A stretch of DNA of 29,038 bases from Candidatus Woesearchaeota archaeon (GCA_018221175.1 JAAOYE010000070.1:1-29038), one strand, 5' to 3'. Positions 1 to 7,286 are shown, numbered from the stretch's first letter. Notes: a model not told the origin generated them from the sequence alone. A program made the numbers and translations.

Positions 1-260
1 CTTGTTTTCATCTCAAACTCAAAAACATAGATTTCATCAGTTTCAACGTTATGCTTAAAATAAAGTCTTAAAGGCGGACGCTTGCTTTTCAATTCATAAA
101 TAAAAAGCTTCGAATCCAAAAGATATCCAACAGACGGACCTAAGAATTCCAACTTATCAAACATCTTAGAAAGAATTGATTTAACATCTTGATTCTTAGA
201 AGCTTTTTCTAACTGCTTTTTTATAACATCATCAAAAACAAGCACAAAATTCCCACTCAT
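1..260 (-). CDS. RelE/ParE-like toxin, 3' end cut off by the window
   Basis: An open frame runs leftward from the ATG at 258-260 to the window edge (86 codons) without a stop. The middle part reads GPSVGYLLDSKLFIYELKSK and is followed by a basic PPLRLYF stretch. This resembles the glycine turn, the 'LYELR'-like strand and the following strand of RelE/HigB-type mRNA interferases, which fold as a small alpha/beta domain and inhibit translation. The N-terminus (MSGNFVLVFDDVIKKQLEKA) forms a strand and helix before the core, as expected. The likely antitoxin gene would lie further left, outside the window. The family call is from pattern only, the C-terminus is missing, and catalytic residues cannot be checked. 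It stands next to another toxin-antitoxin-like module, so this edge looks like an accessory island. Confidence 0.55.
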   Translation of the reverse strand, partial: MSGNFVLVFDDVIKKQLEKASKNQDVKSILSKMFDKLEFLGPSVGYLLDSKLFIYELKSKRPPLRLYFKHNVETDEIYVFEFEMKT

Positions 261-439
261 ACGATTAAACAAAGACTAGACATTTATAAGCATAACGATT
301 GCTCAAACACTCAATTGTATATAACATCGTGCTGTTAGTTACTTTTCCCATACAAAGTGTGGGAGAATTGCGTCCGCAAAGTCGGGAAAGAGGGTGTTCT
401 ATCCAAGGAGCAAAGCGATACATTAAGAACAAGAATCAA

Positions 440-450
440 GGCGAGAAAAC
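440..450 (+). repeat. Left copy of 11-bp inverted repeat flanking the MNT-HEPN cassette
   Basis: GGCGAGAAAAC here is matched exactly, in inverted orientation, by GTTTTCTCGCC at 2426-2436. The two copies lie just outside the three-gene cassette at 513-2415. An 11-bp match over this distance can arise by chance, so the link to the cassette is an inference. Confidence 0.35.
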
Positions 451-467
451 CTATTAAGAAAGAAACA

Positions 468-475
468 TTTATATA
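468..475 (+). promoter_or_regulatory. TATA box of the MNT-HEPN operon
   Basis: TTTATATA lies about 40 nt before the ATG at 513, which predicts a transcription start near 497-500. The operator-like palindrome at 484-497 sits between this box and the predicted start. Confidence 0.55.
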
Positions 476-483
476 CTAATAAG

Positions 484-511
484 TGAACACTTGTTCATAT
501 TAAGGTGAACA
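484..511 (+). promoter_or_regulatory. Operator-like palindrome plus a third half-site
   Basis: TGAACA-CT-TGTTCA at 484-497 is a perfect 6-bp palindrome with a 2-nt spacer, just downstream of the TATA box. A third TGAACA copy at 506-511 touches the start codon at 513; the GGTGA at 504-508 inside it could also act as a ribosome binding site. The first gene of the operon begins with a winged helix-turn-helix, so autorepression by that protein is the simplest reading. That is inference. Confidence 0.55.
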
Positions 512-512
512 G

Positions 513-1109
513 ATGTATATCAATAAATCTACAGCTAAAGTATTGCAGTTTTTTGTAGGTCATATAACTGAATCATTTACATTAAGAGAAGTAGCAAGAA
601 GACTGAAGATGCATGTATCTCTTACACATAGAGCGATAAAGCCATTAATAGATTCTAAGATTATTGAACAAGACAAACATAAGAACTTAATATTAAATTA
701 TAAAATTCATCATGAGACTCTTGCTTTTGTTGAATATTTAAGAAGAGATAATTTTCTTGAAAAGAACAGGGACATTAAACTATTTAGAGATGAAATAATT
801 AACAAAATAAAAGAAAATAATTTTGTATTGCTTGTTTTTGGTTCAGCAGCAGGGTCAAATAAACCCAGAGATATTGATATTCTGTTAATTGTGGATAGTA
901 CTGAAAAAATTGAATTTCATGAAAAGTTTCTTCATAACATAACATCAAATTATAATCTACCATTTGAGGAAAGAGTTATTGGATTTGAAAGTGTTTATGA
1001 AATGCTATCTAATCGGGATGAAAGAAATGTTATTAATGAGATTTTGAATAAACATATAATCTTGTATGGAGCAGAATTATTTTATAGGTTAATTGAAAGG
1101 GGGCGATAA
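513..1109 (+). CDS. wHTH-nucleotidyltransferase (MNT) antitoxin-like protein
   Basis: This 198-residue protein has two parts. Residues about 1-70 form a winged helix-turn-helix (SFTLREVARRLKMHVSLTHR fits helix-turn-helix spacing). Residues about 100-185 form a minimal nucleotidyltransferase domain with FGSAAGSNKPRDIDILLIV, that is the GS motif (110-111) followed by the paired aspartates D120 and D122. MNT proteins of this type pair with HEPN proteins; in characterised pairs MNT neutralises the HEPN RNase, in some cases by adding AMP to it. The HEPN gene follows after only 3 nt, so both are one operon. The spacing between GS and DxD is 8 residues rather than the often quoted 10. The ATG is preceded by GGTGA. 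The fused DNA-binding domain and the operator at 484-511 suggest self-regulation. Confidence 0.85.
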   Translation: MYINKSTAKVLQFFVGHITESFTLREVARRLKMHVSLTHRAIKPLIDSKIIEQDKHKNLILNYKIHHETLAFVEYLRRDNFLEKNRDIKLFRDEIINKIKENNFVLLVFGSAAGSNKPRDIDILLIVDSTEKIEFHEKFLHNITSNYNLPFEERVIGFESVYEMLSNRDERNVINEILNKHIILYGAELFYRLIERGR

Positions 1110-1112
1110 TAG

Positions 1113-1706
1113 ATGATTGATGAAAAAAAGTTAAAAGAAGCTGAAAGTAGAGTAAAACAGTTTATCAGTGGAGGAATAATTAAATCAAAAGAAAAACCGG
1201 AGCACGTTGATTTTTTCATCAAAAATGCTGACGATTCGATTGATTCTGCAAAAGCATTATTCGAGTTATCAACTAATCCTCAAAAACAAGAATCTCTTGG
1301 TTTTACCAGTTTCAATGGTCTACTTTGGGTTGTCAATGCAAGTTATTATAGCATGTTTTATATGGCAAGAGCACTTCTTGAAAATTCTGGGATAAAGATT
1401 AAAGCGGATCTTTCAATTCATGCAGTGACATTTGATGCTGTAATCTATTATTTTTATCTCACAGGTAAATTACAGAAAGAATTTTTAGAGGATTTCATTG
1501 AAGCAAAAGAAGATGCTGCTGAACTTCTTGGAAAGCAGAAAGCGGATGAGTTAATGGAAGATTACTTCTTTGAGAAAAAGAAAAGAGGCACATTCATTTA
1601 TGATATGGGTACAGTACTTGTGCAATCAAAAGCAAAAACATCTCTTGAAAGAGCACAAAGATTTAGGAGAGAACTTAAGAAAATTATTGATAAAAGCAGG
1701 AAGTGA
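1113..1706 (+). CDS. HEPN domain protein, partner of the MNT protein
   Basis: A 197-residue, largely alpha-helical protein. The HEPN signature is VNASYYSMFYMARALL (residues about 74-89), the conserved helix with paired aromatic residues, and a C-terminal helix LERAQRFRREL. HEPN proteins next to MNT genes usually act as RNases or other toxins. The expected RX4-6H catalytic motif is not present in its standard form. The nearest candidate is R158-GTFI-Y163, where tyrosine stands where the motif region lies. Either this branch uses a variant site or the protein is catalytically weak. It starts 3 nt after the MNT gene and ends 1 nt before the next gene, so all three are probably co-transcribed. 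Confidence 0.8.
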   Translation: MIDEKKLKEAESRVKQFISGGIIKSKEKPEHVDFFIKNADDSIDSAKALFELSTNPQKQESLGFTSFNGLLWVVNASYYSMFYMARALLENSGIKIKADLSIHAVTFDAVIYYFYLTGKLQKEFLEDFIEAKEDAAELLGKQKADELMEDYFFEKKKRGTFIYDMGTVLVQSKAKTSLERAQRFRRELKKIIDKSRK

Positions 1707-1707
1707 T

Positions 1708-2415
1708 ATGGTCCATTCAAAAGATAAGATTGAGGAACGAATTAAAGATTTAATAGACAATTTTCCTAGCTATATTACAAGATTCAAAACCAATAATCCA
1801 TTTAGTGGTCCAAGCGAATATTTCTATATTCACAAGATTATAAGCATAACAAAAAAAGGAAATTATGAGCTTGTTTTTACTAAGGAGTTTATTGAGTACA
1901 TTTATGCCACTTTAGCATCTTGGGGAATGCATAGAATGGGGCCTGAAAATAAAGGTGCTAAAATGAATGATTTTGACTCTTTTCAAAATTGTATTCTGTC
2001 AAATAAGGAAACAATATTAAAATTAAAAGATTGCAGATTAGAGAAAGTAAATATAGAAGAAATTAAATCAGAATTGGAGGAATTATATCTTGGCTTCTGG
2101 CCATTAATGAAATCTAATAGCAAATTAGTAGCATCAAGTAAGGTTATGCATTTTCTCCTCCCACATTTAATACCCTCAATGGACAGAGAATACACTATGA
2201 AGTTTTTTGGAAAAAATTTACCTTCAATTAGATCCTTTGAAGACAAAAAGAATATTGAAAAAGAGTTGAAAATTTTTCTATCAACATTATTAGAAATGAT
2301 GAATATCAGTCATCAGGTAGATTGTTCAAAATTTATTGGTGATAACTTCTCACCCACAATACCTAAAGTAATCGACAATGCAATTGTTAGCTATATTCGA
2401 AAGAATAAGCAGTAA
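1708..2415 (+). CDS. Conserved-looking protein of unknown function, third gene of the MNT-HEPN operon
   Basis: The 235-residue protein begins at the ATG one base after the HEPN stop codon. The frame is open upstream, but that part is the antisense-frame shadow of the HEPN gene. Features that look family-like are ASWGMHRMG (residues about 71-79), then KVMHFLLPHLIPSMDREYT (about 151-169), and a basic C-terminus. I recall similar 'WGMHRMG ... P-DR-YT' proteins as uncharacterised families, but cannot name one. No signal peptide, membrane segment or known nuclease motif is visible. Its place directly behind an MNT-HEPN pair suggests a third toxin-antitoxin or defence component. It might also be passively carried cargo. 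Confidence 0.75.
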   Translation: MVHSKDKIEERIKDLIDNFPSYITRFKTNNPFSGPSEYFYIHKIISITKKGNYELVFTKEFIEYIYATLASWGMHRMGPENKGAKMNDFDSFQNCILSNKETILKLKDCRLEKVNIEEIKSELEELYLGFWPLMKSNSKLVASSKVMHFLLPHLIPSMDREYTMKFFGKNLPSIRSFEDKKNIEKELKIFLSTLLEMMNISHQVDCSKFIGDNFSPTIPKVIDNAIVSYIRKNKQ

Positions 2416-2425
2416 TATAATCAAA

Positions 2426-2436
2426 GTTTTCTCGCC
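2426..2436 (-). repeat. Right copy of 11-bp inverted repeat flanking the MNT-HEPN cassette
   Basis: GTTTTCTCGCC is the exact reverse complement of 440-450 and begins 10 bases after the last stop codon of the cassette. A second, degenerate CTTTCTCG follows at 2437-2444. It may mark the edge of a transferred cassette, or be chance. Confidence 0.35.
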
Positions 2437-2467
2437 CTTTCTCGTTTTAGCCCAAAAAATTATTGAG

Positions 2468-2492
2468 TTTAACATCCGCCAGGCGTGTTAAA
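2468..2492. repeat. 25-bp interrupted palindrome
   Basis: TTTAACA (2468-2474) is answered by TGTTAAA (2486-2492), with CGCC and GGCG nested inside. It could extrude as a hairpin or be a protein binding site. It stands about 30 bases after the right inverted repeat of the MNT-HEPN cassette. Confidence 0.4.
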
Positions 2493-2706
2493 TACTTTCC
2501 CAGTTACGAGCAAACATTTAAAGATTCACAGCGACTAATAGAAGCAGGTTCTTTCAATTTACACATTCAGTTAATACAGCGATATGTTTGCGGAGTTCTG
2601 GGGAACTGCGACCGCAGAGTAAAATTTCCATTTCTAATAAATCCGAGGCAAAGCCGAAACTATATGTCCGCAGGACAGGGGGAGTTCAGTTCTATTCAGC
2701 TCGTAA

Positions 2707-2943
2707 GAGCCTTTAAGAACGTACATCAAGGGGGAGTTTGTTTCATCAAAGCCGAAGACTCTTTTAGTTATAATATTTGGAGCAGTAGAAATACATGAAG
2801 TAAATGTCAATTTAGAAAAGATTTCTGCGAGTGAAATTTCAACTGAAAAACTAACCACTCCAGTAATAATCTATAAATCAAACCAAAGCAATCTGACTTG
2901 TAAAGAATTCATAAATGATACGGGTCTTTACACTATTTGTTAA
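2707..2943 (+). pseudogene. Possible 3' remnant of a gene, no start codon
   Basis: Codons from 2707 to the TAA at 2941-2943 are open, and from about 2750 they read like a real protein end: LLVIIFGAVEIHEVNVNLEK, then a Ser/Thr-rich part and two cysteines near the end. There is no ATG, GTG or TTG in this frame and an in-frame TAA lies at 2704-2706, so it cannot be an intact gene. I do not recognise the family. It may equally be a chance open frame. Confidence 0.3.
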
Positions 2944-3236
2944 TATATTATTCATTAATTTCCTTTTATTATATTTAACGAAGGCACCTATCTATTAAGG
3001 ATTCGAGGTTTACCGACGGGGTAGGCAGTAAGAAAATTTTGGGTAATCACTTTTTATACGAAGTTATTTGTCACTGAACAACTGTTTGTCGTCGATAAAA
3101 AGAGATTAGTTCACTGGACATGTGTGGACGAGAAGTTTATAAACTTAACTAGTTCTAAAGAAAAAATAAAGAAAATCCCAGTCGCAGCGCATTTTTTATA
3201 CGAGAATTTTTAAATTAATCAAATTTACTCAGTGAA

Positions 3237-4817
3237 ATGACAGCACTCACAGAAAAAGATATTGAAAAATGGCAAAAAAGAGTCAGCAAGTATAAAATAA
3301 CTCCAGAGAACAAGAAACCAAAAGAAGAGATAAAAAAAGAACTCACAGGATTATTAGCAAGTGCTGTATCCAACTGTATTTCTAAAGATAAAATAGGTGT
3401 CTTATTTAGTGGGGGAATTGACAGTGTTCTTATAGCAAAAATACTTCAAGACTTGGAAATCCCATTTACTTGCTACACAGCAGGACTTGACGAGCCTGGA
3501 CTCAAAGAATCAGAAGACATAGTGTGGGCAAAAAAAGCAGCAAAAAAACTCAGACTTAAGCTTAAAGTAAAAAAAGTAAAATTAAAAGAAGTTCCTTCAT
3601 ATATACAAAAAATCGTTTCTATAATAAATGACACTGGCGTCGTTAAGGTCGGCGTAGCACTCCCATTATATCTAGCCTCCGAACTAGCAAAAAAAGACGG
3701 CGTTAAAATAATGTTTTCAGGTCTTGGCTCAGAAGAAATATTTGCAGGATACGAAAGACACGAAAAAAGCAAATATACCAACAAAGAATGCTTAAATGGT
3801 CTTAAGAATATGGACAAAAGAGACTTAGAAAGGGATTATGCAATAACAAAGTCTCTTGGCCAAGAAGTGTGCGCCCCATTACTAGACGACAAACTTGTCG
3901 ATTATTCATTAAAAATCCCCTCAAAGTACAAAATCGTTGGCAAGCACAAAAAAGCAATACTAAGAGAAGTAGCACAAGAATATTATAACATTCCAAAAGA
4001 TTTAGCATGGCGTCCAAAAAAAGCAGCACAATACGGTTCTGGTTTTGACAAAGCAATTGCAAAACTCACAAAACGAAATGGTTTCAAATACAAATCAGAT
4101 TACCTGAATCAATTTATACCAAAGAAAAAGTTAGGCGCGCTTGTAAGCGGAGGAAAAGACAGCCTTTACTCAATGTACATGATGCAAAAAAAAGGATATG
4201 ATATAGCATGCATTATAACACTAAAAAGCAAAAACCCGGATTCTTACATGCTTCACACCCCAAACATAGATTTAGTCAAGCTTCAGTCAAAAGCAATGAA
4301 AATTCCATTAGTAGAAGGAATTACAAAAGGAGAAAAAGAAAAAGAGCTAAAAGATATCAAAAACACAATAAAAAAAGCAAAAGAAAAATATGATATTCAA
4401 GGCGTCACCACCGGAGCTTTATATTCAAAATATCAAAAAGACAGAATAGAAAAAATATGCAAAGAACTAGATTTGGAAGTTTTCTCACCGCTATGGCATA
4501 TGGACCAGGAAACAGAAATGAGAAGTTTGCTTAAGGAAGGCTTTGAAATAATATTCTCCTCTGTTGCAGCTTATGGTCTTGATAAATCATGGCTTGGCAA
4601 AAAAATAACTCAAAAGAATGTAGATAAACTTGTTAAAATCAATAAAGAGATAGGCATAAATATCGCTGGAGAAGGCGGCGAATTCGAATCTCTTGTCCTT
4701 GACTGTCCATTGTTTAAAGAAAAGCTAAAAATCGCGGATTTTGAGATAATTGAAGAAGACAAGCACACTGCTAAGATGGTTGTAAAAAATGCGGTTCTTG
4801 TCAAAAAGCGGCCTTAA
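3237..4817 (+). CDS. dph6: Fusion: asparagine-synthetase-like domain + diphthine-ammonia ligase (Dph6)
   Basis: The 526-residue protein joins two PP-loop ATPase domains. Residues about 30-275 match the synthetase half of asparagine synthetase B: the PP-loop FSGGIDS (57-63), the FSGLGSEEIFAGY segment (160-172) and CAPLLDD (212-218). The glutaminase half is absent. Residues about 296-526 match archaeal Dph6: the second PP-loop ALVSGGKDS (301-309), GALYSKYQKDRIE (393-405) and EGGEFESLVLDCPLF (479-493), the signature of this family. Dph6 makes the last step of diphthamide on EF-2, using ATP and ammonium to amidate diphthine. The Dph6 part is full length and all its motifs are intact, so it is probably active. 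The role of the first domain is unknown; it may activate or prepare a nitrogen donor, or act on another substrate. A/T-rich boxes at 3192-3200 and 3207-3219 fit a promoter with little or no leader. Confidence 0.85.
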   Translation: MTALTEKDIEKWQKRVSKYKITPENKKPKEEIKKELTGLLASAVSNCISKDKIGVLFSGGIDSVLIAKILQDLEIPFTCYTAGLDEPGLKESEDIVWAKKAAKKLRLKLKVKKVKLKEVPSYIQKIVSIINDTGVVKVGVALPLYLASELAKKDGVKIMFSGLGSEEIFAGYERHEKSKYTNKECLNGLKNMDKRDLERDYAITKSLGQEVCAPLLDDKLVDYSLKIPSKYKIVGKHKKAILREVAQEYYNIPKDLAWRPKKAAQYGSGFDKAIAKLTKRNGFKYKSDYLNQFIPKKKLGALVSGGKDSLYSMYMMQKKGYDIACIITLKSKNPDSYMLHTPNIDLVKLQSKAMKIPLVEGITKGEKEKELKDIKNTIKKAKEKYDIQGVTTGALYSKYQKDRIEKICKELDLEVFSPLWHMDQETEMRSLLKEGFEIIFSSVAAYGLDKSWLGKKITQKNVDKLVKINKEIGINIAGEGGEFESLVLDCPLFKEKLKIADFEIIEEDKHTAKMVVKNAVLVKKRP

Positions 4818-4856
4818 ATAGAAACTTTTTTATTATAATCAAAATTGTTATTTTTG

Positions 4857-5321
4857 ATGTCTGTTAAAATATTCTTTATAGGAAATCCTTTAGGGGGTGA
4901 TGATGGTATTGGTCCTTATTTGTATAATGAACTAAAAGATCTCTCTGGATTTAAAGATTTTGAACTACATGAATTAGGTGTTATTGGTCTTGACCTAATC
5001 AACTATGTTGATGACAATGACAAATTAATAATTATTGATGCATTAAAAACTGGCAAAGATGTTGGAAAAGTAATGGTTTTAGATGAGAAAAGCATATCCA
5101 ATGAGTTTATACCTGTTTCTTTGCATGACCTTGGAGTTGAACAGACACTTGCTATTCTTCGAATGTATAAGCCTAAATTGGAAAGAATTAATATAATAGG
5201 TATAAATGTTAAAAATGTAGAGGGCTATGTTGATTCATTGTCAGATGAGTTAAAGGGAAAAATGCCAGAAATTAAAAAAAATGTTATAAAAAAAGTAATT
5301 GAAATAGCTGGTGAAAAATAA
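4857..5321 (+). CDS. Hydrogenase maturation endopeptidase (HycI/HyaD family)
   Basis: The enzyme cuts the C-terminal extension from the [NiFe]-hydrogenase large subunit after nickel insertion. The 154-residue protein has the family signature FIGNPLGGDDGIGPYL at residues 6-21, an IIIDALKTGKDVG segment in the middle, and SLHDLG with the conserved histidine later. In HycI the nickel ligands are Asp16, Asp62 and His90; equivalents of all three are visible. I chose the ATG at 4857 over a TTG at 4845 because the TATA-like TATTATAA at about 4830 then stands at leaderless spacing. The stop codon overlaps the ATG of hypC (TAATG), so hypC is translationally coupled. No hydrogenase subunit gene lies in the window. 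Confidence 0.85.
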   Translation: MSVKIFFIGNPLGGDDGIGPYLYNELKDLSGFKDFELHELGVIGLDLINYVDDNDKLIIIDALKTGKDVGKVMVLDEKSISNEFIPVSLHDLGVEQTLAILRMYKPKLERINIIGINVKNVEGYVDSLSDELKGKMPEIKKNVIKKVIEIAGEK

Positions 5322-5542
5322 TGTGCTTTGCAATACCTGGAATAATTATTGAAATAAAAGGGGAAAAAGCCAGTGTTGATTATCTGGGAGAAACAAAGGT
5401 TGTAGATACGTCTTTAGTTGAAAATCTTCTCGTAGGCGATTATGTTATTGTCCAAAACAAGTTTGCCATTGAAAAAGTTGATAAAAAGTTAGCAGAAGAG
5501 GCGCTTGAAATTATAAAAAATGGAGGAGATGGTGATGCATGA
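5321..5542 (+). CDS. hypC: Hydrogenase maturation chaperone HypC
   Basis: HypC carries the Fe(CN)2CO group together with HypD and delivers it to the hydrogenase large subunit. The 73-residue protein starts MCFAIPG, with the essential cysteine at position 2 and the proline-glycine of the family. It continues as a small beta barrel ending GDYVIVQNKFAIEKVD and a C-terminal helix. Length is normal for HypC. Its ATG overlaps the stop of the endopeptidase gene by one base, and its last 8 bases overlap hypA. HypD, HypE, HypF and HypB are not in the window. Confidence 0.92.
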   Translation: MCFAIPGIIIEIKGEKASVDYLGETKVVDTSLVENLLVGDYVIVQNKFAIEKVDKKLAEEALEIIKNGGDGDA

Positions 5543-5873
5543 ACATTCGATAACAAATGAGGTAGTTCATCAAATAGTGCACGCATGTGAAGACAAAGAT
5601 ATTACTCCAAAAAAGATAAAGGTCAAGCTCGGTGTTTTGACGACATATAAAAAGGATTCTGTTTTATTATATTTTGAAGGCCATAAAAAAGAGATTGATA
5701 TCTTAAAAGACTGTGAGCTTGACATAGAAGAAGTTCCTGGCAAAATTGTTTGCAATGAGTGCAAAAAAGAAAGCAAAGTAGAGCCAAGTCCTCTTATTCT
5801 CTGCCCTTTTTGCGACAGTGCTGATATAAAAGTAATCCAAGGCGACAAAGTTGTAATTGCAGAGATAATTTGA
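5535..5873 (+). CDS. hypA: Hydrogenase nickel metallochaperone HypA
   Basis: HypA, normally with HypB, inserts nickel into the [NiFe] active site. I chose the ATG at 5535, which gives MHEHS: His2 and Glu3 are the nickel ligands at the mature N-terminus. The GGAGGAGA at 5522-5529 then serves as ribosome binding site within the end of hypC. An upstream in-frame ATG at 5520 would bury the His2 ligand, so it is unlikely. The zinc site is visible as CNECKK and CPFCDS, two CxxC pairs, near residues 75-95. The 112-residue length is normal. The gene overlaps hypC by 8 bases. Confidence 0.93.
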   Translation: MHEHSITNEVVHQIVHACEDKDITPKKIKVKLGVLTTYKKDSVLLYFEGHKKEIDILKDCELDIEEVPGKIVCNECKKESKVEPSPLILCPFCDSADIKVIQGDKVVIAEII

Positions 5874-5876
5874 AAA

Positions 5877-6362
5877 ATGAAAAATGAAAACCAAAGCCCT
5901 GAAGATTATTTCTTAAAATATGCTATGCCTTGCGCTTTTTTAGTAAGAGAGTTAGGAGAGATTTCAGATAATGAATTAAAAGAAATAGAAACAGCTGCGT
6001 TTGAAGACAAGACAGTATCTAAAGAACGCCTAAAAAAAATATTTTACAGGGCTTTTGAAAAAATGGAAAAACACTCCAAGGACTGGGACGTTCCAACAAT
6101 AAAAAAATACTTCCACGAACTTCACAACATCGAAATTGATAATAAGGAAGGTTATTATGCTAGCTGCGACGAGATGAACAGGGAGCTTTCAAAAGTTAGA
6201 GTAGCAGAAATAATTGATAAAAAAGACCAAACTTATGTGATTGTATATCAGGGGGAGGACGGCGAAAAAAAAAGAAATGTTTTTACAAAATTACTCCCAA
6301 ACGCAAAAATTGGCGACAAAGTTTACATCCACTTTTTCTTTGCTATTGAAAAAGCAGACTGA
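5877..6362 (+). CDS. Helical domain fused to a HypC-like barrel; possible new hydrogenase maturation factor
   Basis: A 161-residue protein beginning 3 nt after hypA. Residues about 1-100 look alpha-helical and match nothing I recognise. Residues about 106-161 align with the hypC product of the same operon: VRVAEIIDKKDQTYVIVY parallels the first strands, and GDKVYIHFFFAIEKAD parallels GDYVIVQNKFAIEKVD. The catalytic Met-Cys start of HypC is missing in this domain, because it is internal. It therefore cannot do normal HypC chemistry at Cys2, though C19 and C97 exist elsewhere in the chain. A role as an adaptor in hydrogenase assembly is suggested by operon position and homology. Its 3' end overlaps the convergent transporter gene by 40 bases. 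Confidence 0.75.
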   Translation: MKNENQSPEDYFLKYAMPCAFLVRELGEISDNELKEIETAAFEDKTVSKERLKKIFYRAFEKMEKHSKDWDVPTIKKYFHELHNIEIDNKEGYYASCDEMNRELSKVRVAEIIDKKDQTYVIVYQGEDGEKKRNVFTKLLPNAKIGDKVYIHFFFAIEKAD

Positions 6363-7222
6363 TTTTTTAAAATCAAATATAAACCCATAAGCATTACTAT
6401 AGAACCTATCCACTGAAAAGCCATAAAATTTCCCAGGTAAACAGAGTTTAAAGCGAAAGTCACAAAGGAGCCAAGCAATAAAATAGGCGTCACAATCGAT
6501 GCTTTTTCCAGTTTTAAAGCAGCATAGAATGTGAAAACATAAAAGAACAAAAACGTTGATGTGATTAACACCCAGTTTATCTGGGCAAATGACAGGTTAA
6601 AGCTTAGCGTGTTTGTAAATCCAAGATATATCAAGATGAATATGCTTCCAAAAAACATTCTCCCAAAAACAACAACTTCAAAGCTAAGGTCTTTTAATAT
6701 GTACTTTGATAAAGCAACCTCAGCACTCCAAAGAAGTGTTGCAGCAAATATCATTATTTCCCCAAGTCCTATCGTAAATGATTTTATTGACAGCAATAAA
6801 AAGTTAGCTATTACAAGCAGCCCAGCACCAAGTATATAAGTTTTGTTTATTTTCTCTTTTAAAAATAAGGCTGCAAGCAAAGTTACCCATATGAACAAGG
6901 TCTTATGGATAAATGAAGCGCTAATCGCACTGGTAAGTTTGAGTCCATTAAAAAACAACAAGAAAGGTATGGATCCCCCAATTAATCCTATTGTAAAAAG
7001 TTTTAGCCAGTCATTTCTTTTTAACTGTTTTAACTCAGAGAACTTTTTAAAAAGCACTATAATCGAAAACAGAAATATTCCGACTATCAAGTTTTTTAGA
7101 AATGTAAACATGGAGGGGTTTATTCCTGACACTCCAAATTTATTTATAAAAATAGATACACCAGAAATCATTGCTGTTGTTAATGCCAATAGCACCCCTT
7201 TTCTCATGACTTTTTGAATCAT
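6323..7222 (-). CDS. EamA/DMT-family membrane transporter
   Basis: The 299-residue protein is very hydrophobic, with about ten membrane helices arranged as two similar halves, which is the drug/metabolite transporter fold. Family-like features are FINKFGV near the start and the second-half pattern LLLGSFVTFALNSVYLGN. Substrate cannot be told. Two starts are possible: the ATG at 7222, or the sixth codon ATG at 7207. The TATATAA box at about 7230-7240 is too close to the first and at leaderless distance (about 29 nt) from the second, while another TATATAAT lies further up at about 7255. The last 40 bases overlap the convergent gene ending at 6362. Confidence 0.85.
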   Translation of the reverse strand: MIQKVMRKGVLLALTTAMISGVSIFINKFGVSGINPSMFTFLKNLIVGIFLFSIIVLFKKFSELKQLKRNDWLKLFTIGLIGGSIPFLLFFNGLKLTSAISASFIHKTLFIWVTLLAALFLKEKINKTYILGAGLLVIANFLLLSIKSFTIGLGEIMIFAATLLWSAEVALSKYILKDLSFEVVVFGRMFFGSIFILIYLGFTNTLSFNLSFAQINWVLITSTFLFFYVFTFYAALKLEKASIVTPILLLGSFVTFALNSVYLGNFMAFQWIGSIVMLMGLYLILKNQSAFSIAKKKWM

Positions 7223-7286
7223 TGGTTTATTTATATAATTTTTGTTTATTTTGATTATATAATAAAAAAAGAATAATGCTTAATTA

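Larger units (their letters stand above)
2416..3236. other. Gene-poor 821-base stretch with decayed-looking DNA
   Basis: No convincing gene lies here. The longest frames (for example 2463-2798 on the plus strand) have unconvincing composition and no recognisable motif. The stretch is locally richer in G+C than the neighbouring genes. It contains a long interrupted palindrome (2468-2492), a possible hairpin in GCGGAGTTCTGGGGAACTGC at about 2590, and two copies of AGGGGGAGTT (about 2677 and 2730). It also has an open frame without a start codon (2707-2943) and two copies of TTTTTATACGA (about 3051 and 3193). The last 100 bases carry the promoter region of the gene at 3237. It may be the remains of a mobile or accessory element. 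Confidence 0.5.

Noticed and set aside
1570..1707. Upstream extension of the third cassette gene
   Set aside because: The added 46 residues lie inside the HEPN gene in another frame; the ATG at 1708 is one base after the HEPN stop and fits operon spacing.
2463..2798. 111-codon frame in the gene-poor region
   Set aside because: Non-ATG start, no recognisable motif, unusual composition; it ends without a plausible partner and another frame continues past it.
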